In this document: piece by piece, positions 1 through 6,492 of the stretch | Layout: each line of letters begins with the position of its first letter | How positions within the stretch are numbered: the stretch's first letter is position 1 | NCBI GenBank assembly: GCA_038058335.1 | Contig: JBBUBI010000021.1 | Coordinates: forward strand, 1-18,079 | From: JBBTVO01 sp038058335 | GTDB taxonomy: Bacteria > Patescibacteriota > Microgenomatia > Levybacterales > UBA12049 | Reading direction: 5' to 3' | Length of the DNA stretch: 18,079 nt | The notes under the pieces: generated by a model | What the model saw: the letters and a program-made list of their open reading frames with translations, nothing else | Databases searched by the model: none | Told to the model about the DNA's origin: nothing | Position numbers and translations under genes: made by a program

Positions 1-323
1 CCGACGAGAGGTTCTTTAAATCTACGGGCGAGAAAGAAGCTAATGGAAGTTCCCAGCATTATTCCGGTTAGTGTATAAATATAAGTTGCAAACCAGCCGA
101 AGATCGGTACTGCTGCGAAGGATACGATTCCCGCAGGAATTGCGGGAACAATAATTCCCAATATTCTCCAAAGAACTAGAAGTACGGGCCCAATGAACGG
201 ATTTTCCTTGAAGATCGATATTAAATCTTGCGAAAAATTGCGGGAAATTATAAATATTGTAAACAAAAGCAGAGCGATAATTGAAATGAAAAACAAAATC
301 AATAAATTACGCTTTTTTAGCAT
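1..323 (-). CDS. TVP38/TMEM64 (VTT/DedA-like) membrane protein, 3' part missing
   Basis: The frame is open from ATG at 323 to the left edge, giving 107 residues without a stop, so the C-terminal part lies outside the window. Residues 7-27 form a hydrophobic segment after a basic N-terminus (MLKKR). Residues 43-100 carry the pattern typical of this family: a Pro- and Gly-rich re-entrant-like stretch (IIVPAIPAG), then FGW, then a Gly-rich helix ending in FFLARRF. Proteins of this family sit in the inner membrane and are linked to lipid scrambling or small-molecule transport; no substrate can be read from the sequence. No SD sequence is visible before the ATG. It is divergent from the gene at 416. 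DedA proper is the main alternative, but the LARRF ending of the Gly-rich helix suits TVP38 better. Confidence 0.72.
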   Translation of the reverse strand, partial: MLKKRNLLILFFISIIALLLFTIFIISRNFSQDLISIFKENPFIGPVLLVLWRILGIIVPAIPAGIVSFAAVPIFGWFATYIYTLTGIMLGTSISFFLARRFKEPLV

Positions 324-415
324 TGTAATATTATAGCTTATCTAAAGTTTCCCAGAAATCTCTTGACAGGAGAAGTTATCTGTACTATCGTTGAATTACA
401 AGTTTTAATGTGAAA

Positions 416-913
416 ATGCCGCAAATACTTTCATACGATCAGAGTTCGGATCAGGGAGATGATAAGAAAAAAGAAAAGCCTGATAACTCAAAGTTTTTTG
501 TTAAATCAGTATATAGCTGGTTTAAAGTTCAGGACACTTTTACAAAAACCTATGTTGTTGCATTTCTTCTTATTGCCGTTGCGACTCCATATATTGTAAG
601 TCAATACTTGAATTATTCTCAAAATGCCCAACGCTCAACAGCCTCTGAGACTATTAGCTTCGTTAATCCCAAAAACGGTGACGTTGTTGAAGCTGGTTCT
701 TCCGTTCAAATTATTGCAGAATCCGTTCCTGCTGATAAAGCTGGAAAGGTTGAATTTTATGTCAATAATGATCTGAAATGCACAATCAATGAAGCGCCTT
801 ATGTATGTGAGTGGAAAGTGCCACAGAGCAATGCAAGCCATAAAATTTCTGCAAAGCGAGCTGATCCTTCCGGTACCGCTGAAGAAAACACAATTACCGT
901 CACCTCGCAATAG
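416..913 (+). CDS. Single-TM membrane-anchored protein with extracellular Ig-like domain
   Basis: It encodes 165 aa from ATG 416; an in-frame GTG at 410 would add two residues, and neither start has an SD. Residues 1-45 are charged and probably cytoplasmic, with an acidic/Lys-rich patch. Residues 46-62 are a transmembrane helix, and residues about 78-163 are a beta-rich domain. That domain carries the signature of bacterial Ig-like (Big) domains: FVNPKNGDVVEAG at its start, VEFYVNN in the middle, then a Cys122/Cys131 pair that could form a disulfide. The likely topology is N-in, C-out, suggesting surface adhesion or binding to an envelope component; the ligand is unknown. A TTGACA at 363-368 with TATCGT 17 nt downstream is a possible promoter. 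The gene ends in TAG one base before the stop of the convergent methyltransferase. Confidence 0.72.
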   Translation: MPQILSYDQSSDQGDDKKKEKPDNSKFFVKSVYSWFKVQDTFTKTYVVAFLLIAVATPYIVSQYLNYSQNAQRSTASETISFVNPKNGDVVEAGSSVQIIAESVPADKAGKVEFYVNNDLKCTINEAPYVCEWKVPQSNASHKISAKRADPSGTAEENTITVTSQ

Positions 914-914
914 T

Positions 915-1619
915 CTAAGAATAACTCACATGCAGGATGAAGTAGGGAGTTCCTAAAGTTTCTCTTACAGTTCTTCCGCCAAGTAATTTCCTTATTTCTT
1001 CTCTTTTTTTCGGCGACCACCAGTGGGTTGTATAGCCCTTTTTACTTACATAAATTCCATTTTCAAAATCTGTTTTTGATAAATCTGGCTTACCTACAAA
1101 CTCAATTGGTCCATAAACTTTTGTAGCAAAATCTTTAAACATTTCTGCCCGCCATGCTGAAATAACAACTTCTCCATGATTATCTCTGGCAAATTGTCCC
1201 ATTTCAGCTACAGCTTCTCGGTAATCTCCTTCCCAAGTGCCGATGCTATTCTGCAGACATATTAAGACAGGATTTACCACGCCCCCTTTTCCTACTAATG
1301 CTGATAAATTATTTGCGTCTCCTTTTATTGCAACTGCGTTTGGGTATTGTCTAGTTCTTTTTTCAAGTTCTCCAAACATGCTATCGTTTATTTCAACACT
1401 GATAACATTTCTTGCAATTTTTGCTAGAACAGGCAACGCTCTACCGTAGCCTCCGCCAACGTCTATGAAGGTTTTTTCTTGTGAATTTTCAATTTGAGTT
1501 TTTAAATAGTCCAATTCTTCCTGTTCATATTTTTTTAAAACAGGATTTGAAGTATTTTCTACGAGATCAATGTAATCAGAAACAGACCAATTATAGGCAA
1601 GTTTAATAGAATTATTCAT
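915..1619 (-). CDS. Class I SAM-dependent methyltransferase
   Basis: The 234-aa product has a Rossmann-type methyltransferase core. Motif I (FIDVGGGYG, residues 51-59) binds SAM, and the acidic residue E76 in VISVEIND would hold the ribose hydroxyls. Residues 112-122 are hydrophobic, as expected for motif IV. The substrate cannot be told: the sequence lacks an obvious NPPY or rRNA-MTase signature, and a small-molecule or lipid target is as likely as RNA. The start is well supported because the -10 element (TACAAT on this strand, plus-strand 1626-1631) lies six bases before the ATG, so the message would start at or next to the ATG (leaderless). It converges on the gene at 416-913 with one base between the two stops and shares a promoter with rpsA. 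Confidence 0.8.
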   Translation of the reverse strand: MNNSIKLAYNWSVSDYIDLVENTSNPVLKKYEQEELDYLKTQIENSQEKTFIDVGGGYGRALPVLAKIARNVISVEINDSMFGELEKRTRQYPNAVAIKGDANNLSALVGKGGVVNPVLICLQNSIGTWEGDYREAVAEMGQFARDNHGEVVISAWRAEMFKDFATKVYGPIEFVGKPDLSKTDFENGIYVSKKGYTTHWWSPKKREEIRKLLGGRTVRETLGTPYFILHVSYS

Positions 1620-1625
1620 TGGGTA

Positions 1626-1655
1626 ATTGTACCAAAGCTAATCCTGTGGTACAAT
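1626..1655. promoter_or_regulatory. Symmetric bidirectional promoter for methyltransferase and rpsA
   Basis: An 8-bp perfect inverted repeat (ATTGTACC ... GGTACAAT) places TTGTAC, 17 bases and TACAAT on both strands. Each -10 is preceded by TGG, matching the extended -10 form TGn. The plus direction serves rpsA through a leader of about 80 nt. The minus direction places the methyltransferase ATG six bases after the -10. The dyad could also bind a dimeric repressor. Confidence 0.6.
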
Positions 1656-1674
1656 GAAATCACCCGCCAGATGG

Positions 1675-1699
1675 CTCGCTTCGCCAAAGCGAATGCGAG
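1675..1699 (+). repeat. GC-rich stem-loop in the rpsA 5' leader
   Basis: CTCGCTTCGC pairs with GCGAATGCGAG around a CAAA loop, with one bulged base. It lies between the rpsA promoter and its ribosome binding site and is more GC-rich than its surroundings. It could be one of the palindromic intergenic repeats also seen at 8966-8998, or a leader structure used for S1 autoregulation. Only the hairpin itself is seen. Confidence 0.5.
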
Positions 1700-1739
1700 T
1701 CGAGCGAGGCAAGCTTTTAAATTAAGGAGGAATAAATGA

Positions 1740-2819
1740 GTGGCGAATTCAAATCTAACTTCAAAATCATCATCTAAGCCTAAGACTATGGCGGAGCTTA
1801 TGGCTTCGCAAAAGGCTCCGGTCACGCTTCACAAGGGCGATATTCTGCAGGGAAAGATCACGAAACTTACCTCAGGAGAAGTTCTGGTAGACATAAATGC
1901 AAAAGCAGAAGCTGTAGTTCTCGAAAAAGACAAAAAAATTCTTAATAATATTCTTCGATCGCTCAAAATTGGGGATACTGTATCAGTTCAGATCCTAAAT
2001 TCCGAATCAGAAATGGGCCACCCAGTGGTTTCTCTTCGAAAATTTCTCAATAACATTTTGTGGGGAAGAATTACAGAGCTTCAGAAGAGTAGAGAGGCTG
2101 TAGATGTATCAATTAACGAGACGATAAAAGGCGGAATGTTGGTCTCAACTGATGATGGAATCTCAGGTTTTCTTCCAAATTCCCAGACATCCTTCGCGCG
2201 TTCCAATGAAAACATCAAAGTAAAAGCAATAATTCTTGAGGCAGACAGAACCACTGGGAAAATTATCTTTTCCCAAAGCCAGTCGGTAACATCTGCGGAT
2301 TTCATCAAATCAGCAAAGCAATTAAAATCCGGAAATAGGATAAAAGTTACGGTCAGCAATATTACTTCATACGGAATTTTCGTTTCAGTTCCGGTTGATG
2401 GTAATTCAATAGACGGATTCATACATATCTCGGAAATCTCATGGGAAAAAGTAGAAGATATTTCGGATCAATATGCAGTAGGGGATGAAATCGAAGCTGA
2501 AATAATCGGTTTTGATCAGGAAGCCCGTAGGGTAAATCTTTCTATCAGGAAATTGGCTGTTGATCCATTTGATGAGAAGATGAAAGATTATCCGGTTGAC
2601 AAGAAAGTAACAGGGAAAATTAAGGAGATAAAATCTCAGGGAATTATAGTTGATCTGGGAGATAATTTGGAAGCGCTAATTAAGAAAGAAAAAGTTCCTC
2701 CCACAATGTCCTTTAAGCCCGGAGACAGTATTGACGCTGTAGTCTCAGATGTGGACATCAAGAGAAGAAGGGTTCTGCTTACACCGGTTCTTAAAGAGAA
2801 GCCGCTTACCTATCGGTAA
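1740..2819 (+). CDS. rpsA: Ribosomal protein S1-like protein with four S1 RNA-binding domains
   Basis: The 359-aa product contains four consecutive S1 (OB-fold) domains at about residues 33-101, 106-180, 196-272 and 287-350. The third is the most canonical, with SYGIFVSV and DGFIHISEISW. S1 binds mRNA on the small ribosomal subunit and helps initiation on structured or SD-poor messages, which fits the many SD-less starts nearby. GTG at 1740 is chosen because AAGGAGG at 1724-1730 is well spaced. An overlapping ATG at 1736 is in another frame and closes after 13 codons. Enterobacterial S1 has six domains; four is common in Gram-positive and CPR forms. The first two domains are divergent, as in S1 proteins where they dock to the ribosome. 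It ends in TAA. Confidence 0.9.
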   Translation: MANSNLTSKSSSKPKTMAELMASQKAPVTLHKGDILQGKITKLTSGEVLVDINAKAEAVVLEKDKKILNNILRSLKIGDTVSVQILNSESEMGHPVVSLRKFLNNILWGRITELQKSREAVDVSINETIKGGMLVSTDDGISGFLPNSQTSFARSNENIKVKAIILEADRTTGKIIFSQSQSVTSADFIKSAKQLKSGNRIKVTVSNITSYGIFVSVPVDGNSIDGFIHISEISWEKVEDISDQYAVGDEIEAEIIGFDQEARRVNLSIRKLAVDPFDEKMKDYPVDKKVTGKIKEIKSQGIIVDLGDNLEALIKKEKVPPTMSFKPGDSIDAVVSDVDIKRRRVLLTPVLKEKPLTYR

Positions 2820-2822
2820 GAA

Positions 2823-2910
2823 TAATACCAATGTCAAATACTACAAATAAATACCAATATTTCAAGATTGAAGATTTGTTTATTTGATATTTGTAGTATT
2901 GGTAGTATTA
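2823..2910. repeat. Long imperfect inverted repeat between rpsA and radA
   Basis: AATACTACAAATA at 2837-2849 is perfectly complementary to TATTTGTAGTATT at 2888-2900. The outer bases TAATACCA and GGTAGTATTA extend the stem imperfectly. The loop is about 38 nt and there is no T-tract, so it is not a classical terminator. It occupies nearly the whole intergenic space just before the radA ribosome binding site (GAGG at 2912-2915), where it could act as a leader hairpin or be an inserted miniature repeat. Confidence 0.55.
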
Positions 2911-2922
2911 CGAGGATGAGAT

Positions 2923-4517
2923 ATGCAATCGAAGACGAGTTTCGTTTGTCAGGAGTGTGGATATGATTCTCCTAAATTTTTGGGAAAATGCCCCGAGTGC
3001 GGAGAATGGAACACTCTCAAAGAATTTAAAATCCAAAGTTCAAAAGTCAAAATTGACTCAGCTTTTGCTTCTATCTCTTCAGAAAAAGAGAAATCTGTAA
3101 AAAAACTCTCAGAAATCACTTACGAAGACAAAAACAGGATGTCTACCGGGTTTAAAGAAGTAGATAGCGTTCTAGGCGGAGGATTGGTCAAGGGAAGCGC
3201 GACGCTTCTTGCGGGTGATCCTGGGATCGGAAAATCGACTCTTCTTCTTCAGATTGCGCTGAAGATGTCAGAAAGTAAAGAGACTACGGACTACGGACTA
3301 CGGACTACGGACAGGAAAACACAAAAGGAGATTAAAAAAGCTGTAGACGGTAGTCTGCCGACAGTAGTCAATCGTAAAGTGCTTTATGTCTCGGGAGAAG
3401 AGTCTGAGGAGCAGATCAAAATGCGCGCTTCAAGGATTAGCAGNNNNNNNNNNNNNNNNNNNNNNNNNNNNNNNNNNNNNNNNNNNNNNNNNNNNNNNNN
3501 NNNNNNNNNNNNNNNNNNNNNNNNNNNNNNNNNNNNNNNNNNNTCTCGGGAGAAGAGTCTGAGGAGCAGATCAAAATGCGCGCTTCAAGGATTAGCAGTT
3601 TGACCAAGAATGATAATTTCTATCTCATCTCCCTCAACAACACAGATAAAGCCTTTAGCACAATAGATGAGCTAAGACCGGAACTTGTAATTATTGATTC
3701 GATTCAGACTATGGAGTCTGAGAATCTATCCGGTTTGTCCGGTTCAGTAGGACAGGTTAGGTATGCAGCGCTCTCTTTTATAAAAATTGCAAAAACTTTG
3801 GGTATTCCTGTAATTCTGGTAGGCCATGTTACAAAAGAGGGCATGGTAGCAGGTCCCATGGTCTTATCACACATGGTAGATACGGTTTTATTCTTCGAAG
3901 GAGAAAAGTTTACGCAGACGAGAATCTTGCGCAGTCTCAAGAACAGATTTGGACCAGTTGATGAAGTAGGAATTTTTGCAATGCAAGAGAGCGGTTTATC
4001 AGAAATTAAAGATACTGAGCATTTATTTATGTCGTCGGATAACTTGAAAACTCCGGGATCAGTTCTGACAGTGGCGATGGAAGGATCAAGGCCGTTTCTT
4101 GTAGAAATTCAGGCTCTGACTGTGTTTTCAAAATTCCCAATGCCCAGAAGAGTGGCAAGCGGAATTGACGCCAAGCGCCTAGAGCTTCTTATCGCAGTAT
4201 TACAAAAACAAGGAAGACTTGCGATTGAAAGCATGGATATTTTTGTAAATATAGCAGGGGGTTTTAAGCTTTCAGATCCTGCATCAGATTTGGCAGTATG
4301 CCTTGCGATATTTTCAAGTTACAAAAACATTGTTCTTTCAAAAACCGTAGCGATATCTGAAGTTGGGCTTCTCGGAGAGTTACGGAGCAGCGCATTCTAT
4401 GAGAAGAGGGTCAAGGAAGCCCAGAAATTGGGTTTTAAGAAGATTTTCAGCAACAAAACACATAAGACGCTAGTAGATATAATAAGTACGCTTGGTGGTC
4501 AAAATACAGCGAGCTAA
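2923..4517 (+). CDS. radA: DNA repair protein RadA (split by a probably false assembly gap)
   Basis: RadA is a RecA-like ATPase that drives branch migration during homologous recombination. Joining the sequence through the duplicated gap flanks gives one 479-aa frame. Residues 9-26 form the C4 zinc finger (C9, C12, C23, C26). Walker A is GDPGIGKST (98-106), followed by LYVSGEES (154-161) and Walker B LVIIDS (203-208). The RadA-specific KNRFG motif is at 288-292, and a Lon-protease-like domain follows to the end. The start is supported by GAGG seven bases upstream. Oddities: about 30 extra residues between Walker A and LYVSGEES contain a 4 x 7-bp tandem repeat, and a linker coded by repetitive AT-rich sequence follows the zinc finger. 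It ends in TAA one base before the next ATG, so the two genes are probably co-transcribed. Confidence 0.92.
3283..3310 (+). repeat. Four tandem copies of a 7-bp unit inside radA
   Basis: ACTACGG is repeated four times without interruption. The unit is not a multiple of three, so gain or loss of one copy shifts the radA frame, while the present four copies keep it open. It codes for part of an insertion between Walker A and the next conserved strand. Confidence 0.9.
3389..3598. other. 100-N scaffold gap flanked by identical 55-bp sequence (probable false gap)
   Basis: Bases 3389-3443 and 3544-3598 are identical over 55 nt and flank exactly 100 N (3444-3543). Removing the N run and one copy restores an uninterrupted radA frame with no missing RadA residues. 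This is the mark of two contigs overlapping by an assembly k-mer that the scaffolder did not merge. Confidence 0.93.
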
Positions 4518-4518
4518 T

Positions 4519-5304
4519 ATGGCAAAAAAGATTGAACCAAAGACAAAAGAAGTTAAGATTACTAAAGAAGAACAGGCTATACGTCAGGCTTTTTCTCCTC
4601 GAATAGTCGGGCTTTTTGCAGACGAGGTGGCAAAGACTGTCATGAGAAGGCTTCCGGACTTCCGAAGAACCAAAAGCAAAAAGAAGAAAATTCAGAAAAT
4701 TGAAAATGCAATTTTCTTAGATACTTCAGCCATAATTGACGGAAGGATATTCGACATTATCAAAATGGGGCTTTTTTACGGCACTTTTGTTCTGATTGAA
4801 AGTATTCTTCTGGAGCTTAAGCATATTGCGGATTCTCAGGATACCGTGAAGAGAGAGAGGGGGAGGAAAGGACTTGAGCTGCTTGAGAAATTAAGAAAGC
4901 TGAGGGGGGTTAAGTTTAAGGTTCTGGATGAAGATAAGCAGGGCAAAATAAAAGACATTCGTGAGGTTGATGAGAAGCTGATATTCATGGCCAAATCAAA
5001 TAAAGGCAAGATTATTACATGTGACTACAATCTTGAGAAAAAGGCAAGTATTTCAGGCGTTACAGCGGTCAACATAAATACCATGGCGACTTTTCTCAAA
5101 GTCAGAGCAGTTCCTGGTGAAGCCTTGCATATCAGAGTTCTTCATAAGGGAAAAGATCCGACGCAGGGAGTTGGTTATCTGGATGATGGGACGATGATTG
5201 TGGTTGATGCAGGCGCAGAATACGTAGGAAGAAATTTGGACGTATTGGTCTCAAGAGTTATCCAAACTACCGCAGGGCGAATACTTTTCTCAAGAAAAAT
5301 ATAA
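4519..5304 (+). CDS. PIN-TRAM domain protein (YacL-type putative RNase)
   Basis: The 261-aa product has a basic N-terminal region with a Lys-rich run (residues 52-60), a PIN nuclease domain (about 64-195) and a C-terminal TRAM domain (about 200-257). PIN acidic residues that would bind metal are visible as D68 (LDTSAIIDGR), E94/E99, D151 (VDEKL) and D169 (TCDYNL), so the nuclease site looks intact. TRAM is a predicted RNA-binding domain. The usual Firmicute/Actinobacterial YacL proteins have several N-terminal membrane helices; here they are absent and the protein should be soluble. ATG 4519 is preferred, one base after the radA stop; a GTG at 4492 inside radA would add nine residues but has no SD. 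It is the last gene of the rpsA-radA group. Confidence 0.86.
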   Translation: MAKKIEPKTKEVKITKEEQAIRQAFSPRIVGLFADEVAKTVMRRLPDFRRTKSKKKKIQKIENAIFLDTSAIIDGRIFDIIKMGLFYGTFVLIESILLELKHIADSQDTVKRERGRKGLELLEKLRKLRGVKFKVLDEDKQGKIKDIREVDEKLIFMAKSNKGKIITCDYNLEKKASISGVTAVNINTMATFLKVRAVPGEALHIRVLHKGKDPTQGVGYLDDGTMIVVDAGAEYVGRNLDVLVSRVIQTTAGRILFSRKI

Positions 5305-5311
5305 GCACTGA

Positions 5312-5360
5312 TTTTAAAAGAGGTAAGAATCCCTGCCCAAGACTCCTACCTCTTTTAAAA
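5312..5360 (+). terminator. Inverted repeat after the PIN-TRAM gene, possible terminator
   Basis: TTTTAAAAGAGGTA (5312-5325) is perfectly complementary to 5347-5360, with a 21-nt loop. It lies eight bases after the stop codon, where a terminator is expected. The stem is AT-rich and is not followed by a long T run, so termination or 3' end protection is inferred. Confidence 0.5.
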
Positions 5361-5408
5361 GTGTAAATTTCTAGTGTGCCGCAGTATCTTGTTCTGCGAA
5401 AAGAGACC

Positions 5409-5618
5409 AAAATATTTTCGTGAAAAATCTACCAATAACAATAAAAACTGTTAGTTTTAGCCTNNNNNNNNNNNNNNNNNNNNNNNNNNNNNNNNNNNNN
5501 NNNNNNNNNNNNNNNNNNNNNNNNNNNNNNNNNNNNNNNNNNNNNNNNNNNNNNNNNNNNNNNAAAATATTTTCGTGAAAAATCTACCAATAACAATAAA
5601 AACTGTTAGTTTTAGCCT
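5409..5618. other. Second 100-N gap flanked by identical 55-bp sequence (probable false gap)
   Basis: Bases 5409-5463 and 5564-5618 are identical and flank exactly 100 N (5464-5563). The overlap length is 55, the same as at the radA gap, which points to a common assembly cause. No gene is seen in the joined sequence. Confidence 0.93.
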
Positions 5619-5630
5619 CGGTAAATTTTC

Positions 5631-5660
5631 TTGACAAGTAATCTATTTTTCTGATATTAA
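5631..5660 (+). promoter_or_regulatory. Promoter of the putative small RNA
   Basis: A consensus -35 TTGACA (5631-5636) is followed after 18 bases by TATTAA (5655-5660), which has an upstream TGA matching an extended -10. No protein start follows; the next strong signal is the terminator at 5715-5776. Confidence 0.6.
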
Positions 5661-5666
5661 ATTACT

Positions 5667-5776
5667 TAGGTATTTAGTTTTATTTCCTGCCTAGGAACTA
5701 GATACCTATCTTGCAAGAGCATTGCTTTTCGTACTGAAATTATCATCGAGAGTAACGAAAGCGATGCTCTTTTTTT
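5667..5776 (+). ncRNA. Putative ~110-nt small RNA, unknown class
   Basis: A promoter and a strong intrinsic terminator lie about 110 bases apart with no supported ORF between them. The first half folds as GGTAT/ATACC enclosing TAG/CTA and TTCCT/AGGAA (about 5669-5706); the second half is the terminator stem. It lacks the conserved GGAA/GCAG apical loop of SRP RNA and is too short for 6S RNA or RNase P RNA. An untranslated regulatory RNA is inferred; a leader of a lost gene is the alternative. It points towards the 47-aa ORF on the other strand (5815-5958) and ends before it. Confidence 0.5.
5715..5776 (+). terminator. Strong intrinsic (rho-independent) terminator
   Basis: AAGAGCATTGCTTTTCGT (5715-5732) pairs with ACGAAAGCGATGCTCTT (5755-5771) with one wobble and one bulge, and a run of seven T follows (5770-5776). 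This is the clearest terminator in the window and ends the putative small RNA. Confidence 0.8.
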
Positions 5777-5814
5777 GGTCCCGCCAAGGCGGTATTCAAA
5801 AAAAATTTACAATT

Positions 5815-5958
5815 TTATAAAAGTGCAACCGGTACTGACAGCCCTCTTTTAATAAGTGCTTTAAATTGTTCTCGCCCCTGCTTCAAAAGCAGCTCTTGTT
5901 TGTGGTCCGTACCAGCTTTTTTATCTTCTCTTTTATTTCTCAAAAAATTAAACTTCAT
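5815..5958 (-). CDS. Small hypothetical protein, 47 aa, near-leaderless
   Basis: ATG at 5958 opens a 47-codon frame ending in TAA. The product is charged and basic in its first half (MKFNFLRNKRED) and has a Lys/Gln/Arg-rich amphipathic middle. It ends in a short hydrophobic tail (LSVPVALL), and it has no membrane helix. The family is not recognised. The case for a real gene is the well-formed promoter immediately upstream (5969-5998), which puts the expected transcription start within about four bases of the ATG, so no SD is needed. The gene faces the small RNA and its terminator. The main alternative is a chance ORF next to a promoter for a non-coding transcript. Confidence 0.5.
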   Translation of the reverse strand: MKFNFLRNKREDKKAGTDHKQELLLKQGREQFKALIKRGLSVPVALL

Positions 5959-5968
5959 AATTGAAAAT

Positions 5969-5998
5969 ATTTTATCACACCTTGTCAAGTACTGTCAA
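5969..5998 (-). promoter_or_regulatory. Promoter for the 47-aa ORF
   Basis: On the minus strand TTGACA (plus 5993-5998), an 18-base spacer and TAAAAT (plus 5969-5974) are seen, with TGA just before the -10 hexamer. The ATG at 5958 lies ten bases after the -10. A second TTGACA within the spacer (plus 5983-5988) has no suitable -10. Confidence 0.6.
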
Positions 5999-6140
5999 TC
6001 CTATAGCCTAAAATGCCCGTCAAAACTATATGTCTCATAGTTAAATCTTGCTAGTTTGGCTCGTCACGGCAATCTAATTATTTTTATACAAAAAAATGTG
6101 GATATCATGTGAATTGGGTATTGACAAAAAACTCCCTTCT

Positions 6141-6375
6141 GTACTTTTTGTCGAAAAAGTACCAAAACTTTTTGTAACATTACTTTCCTTCTCTTGTACC
6201 GACAAGAGAAGCAGAAGCTCCCGTCATGCCTCCTCTCATGCTCTCAAAGTTTCGCTCATCTGTCGGAGCCTCTGTCCACGCTTGTCAAGCAAGCGAACTC
6301 CTTTCAGTCCGTTCCGTTAGGGGATCTCCTGACGATTTGCTCGACTTTTCGTGCAATTGACACCGGAATGACGGC
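6141..6375. repeat. Hairpin-rich, repeat-like non-coding block
   Basis: Three perfect stem-loops are seen: 6141-6162 (9-bp stem, loop GTCG), 6188-6211 (10-bp stem, loop ACCG) and 6279-6295 (6-bp stem). CCGTCATGCC near 6220-6229 and CCGGAATGACGG (6364-6375) form an imperfect inverted pair around the right part. Short ORFs crossing it have no start signals and biased composition. From 5999 to 6140 nothing else is recognised. An inactive miniature repeat element is the likeliest reading, not proven from one copy. Confidence 0.45.
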
Positions 6376-6423
6376 AGTAGATATCTAAACTATACGCTAT
6401 TTTCTATTCTCAAGCCTCTATTT

Positions 6424-6489
6424 CTATGCTGATTTTACTATTGGGGCGAAGAAAGACCGGAAGGTTTTGTGTGATACACTTAAATTGTA
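6424..6489 (-). pseudogene. Decayed 3' tail of a second copy of the GT2 glycosyltransferase
   Basis: Read on the minus strand, the last 14 codons and the TAG stop encode the same C-terminus (KTFRSFFAPIVKSA) as the intact GT2 gene at 8135-8905. The 45 bases at 6425-6469 match 8136-8180 at 41 positions. All four differences fall in third codon positions and are synonymous. Weaker similarity (Y, N, S, K identical) continues for about eight codons upstream, then stops at the start of the gene at 6493. No start or catalytic part remains, so this is a fragment of a paralogue or of a former tandem copy. It now holds the presumed extended -10 (TGATACACT, 6472-6480) of the gene at 6493. Confidence 0.72.
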
Positions 6490-6492
6490 ACA

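Noticed and set aside
4492..4518. GTG at 4492 as start of the PIN-TRAM gene
   Set aside because: It lies inside the end of radA without an SD; ATG 4519 directly after the radA stop is simpler.
6096..6388. Two overlapping short plus-strand ORFs
   Set aside because: They cross perfect hairpins and have a low-complexity Ser/Cys/Leu-rich composition with no start signals.
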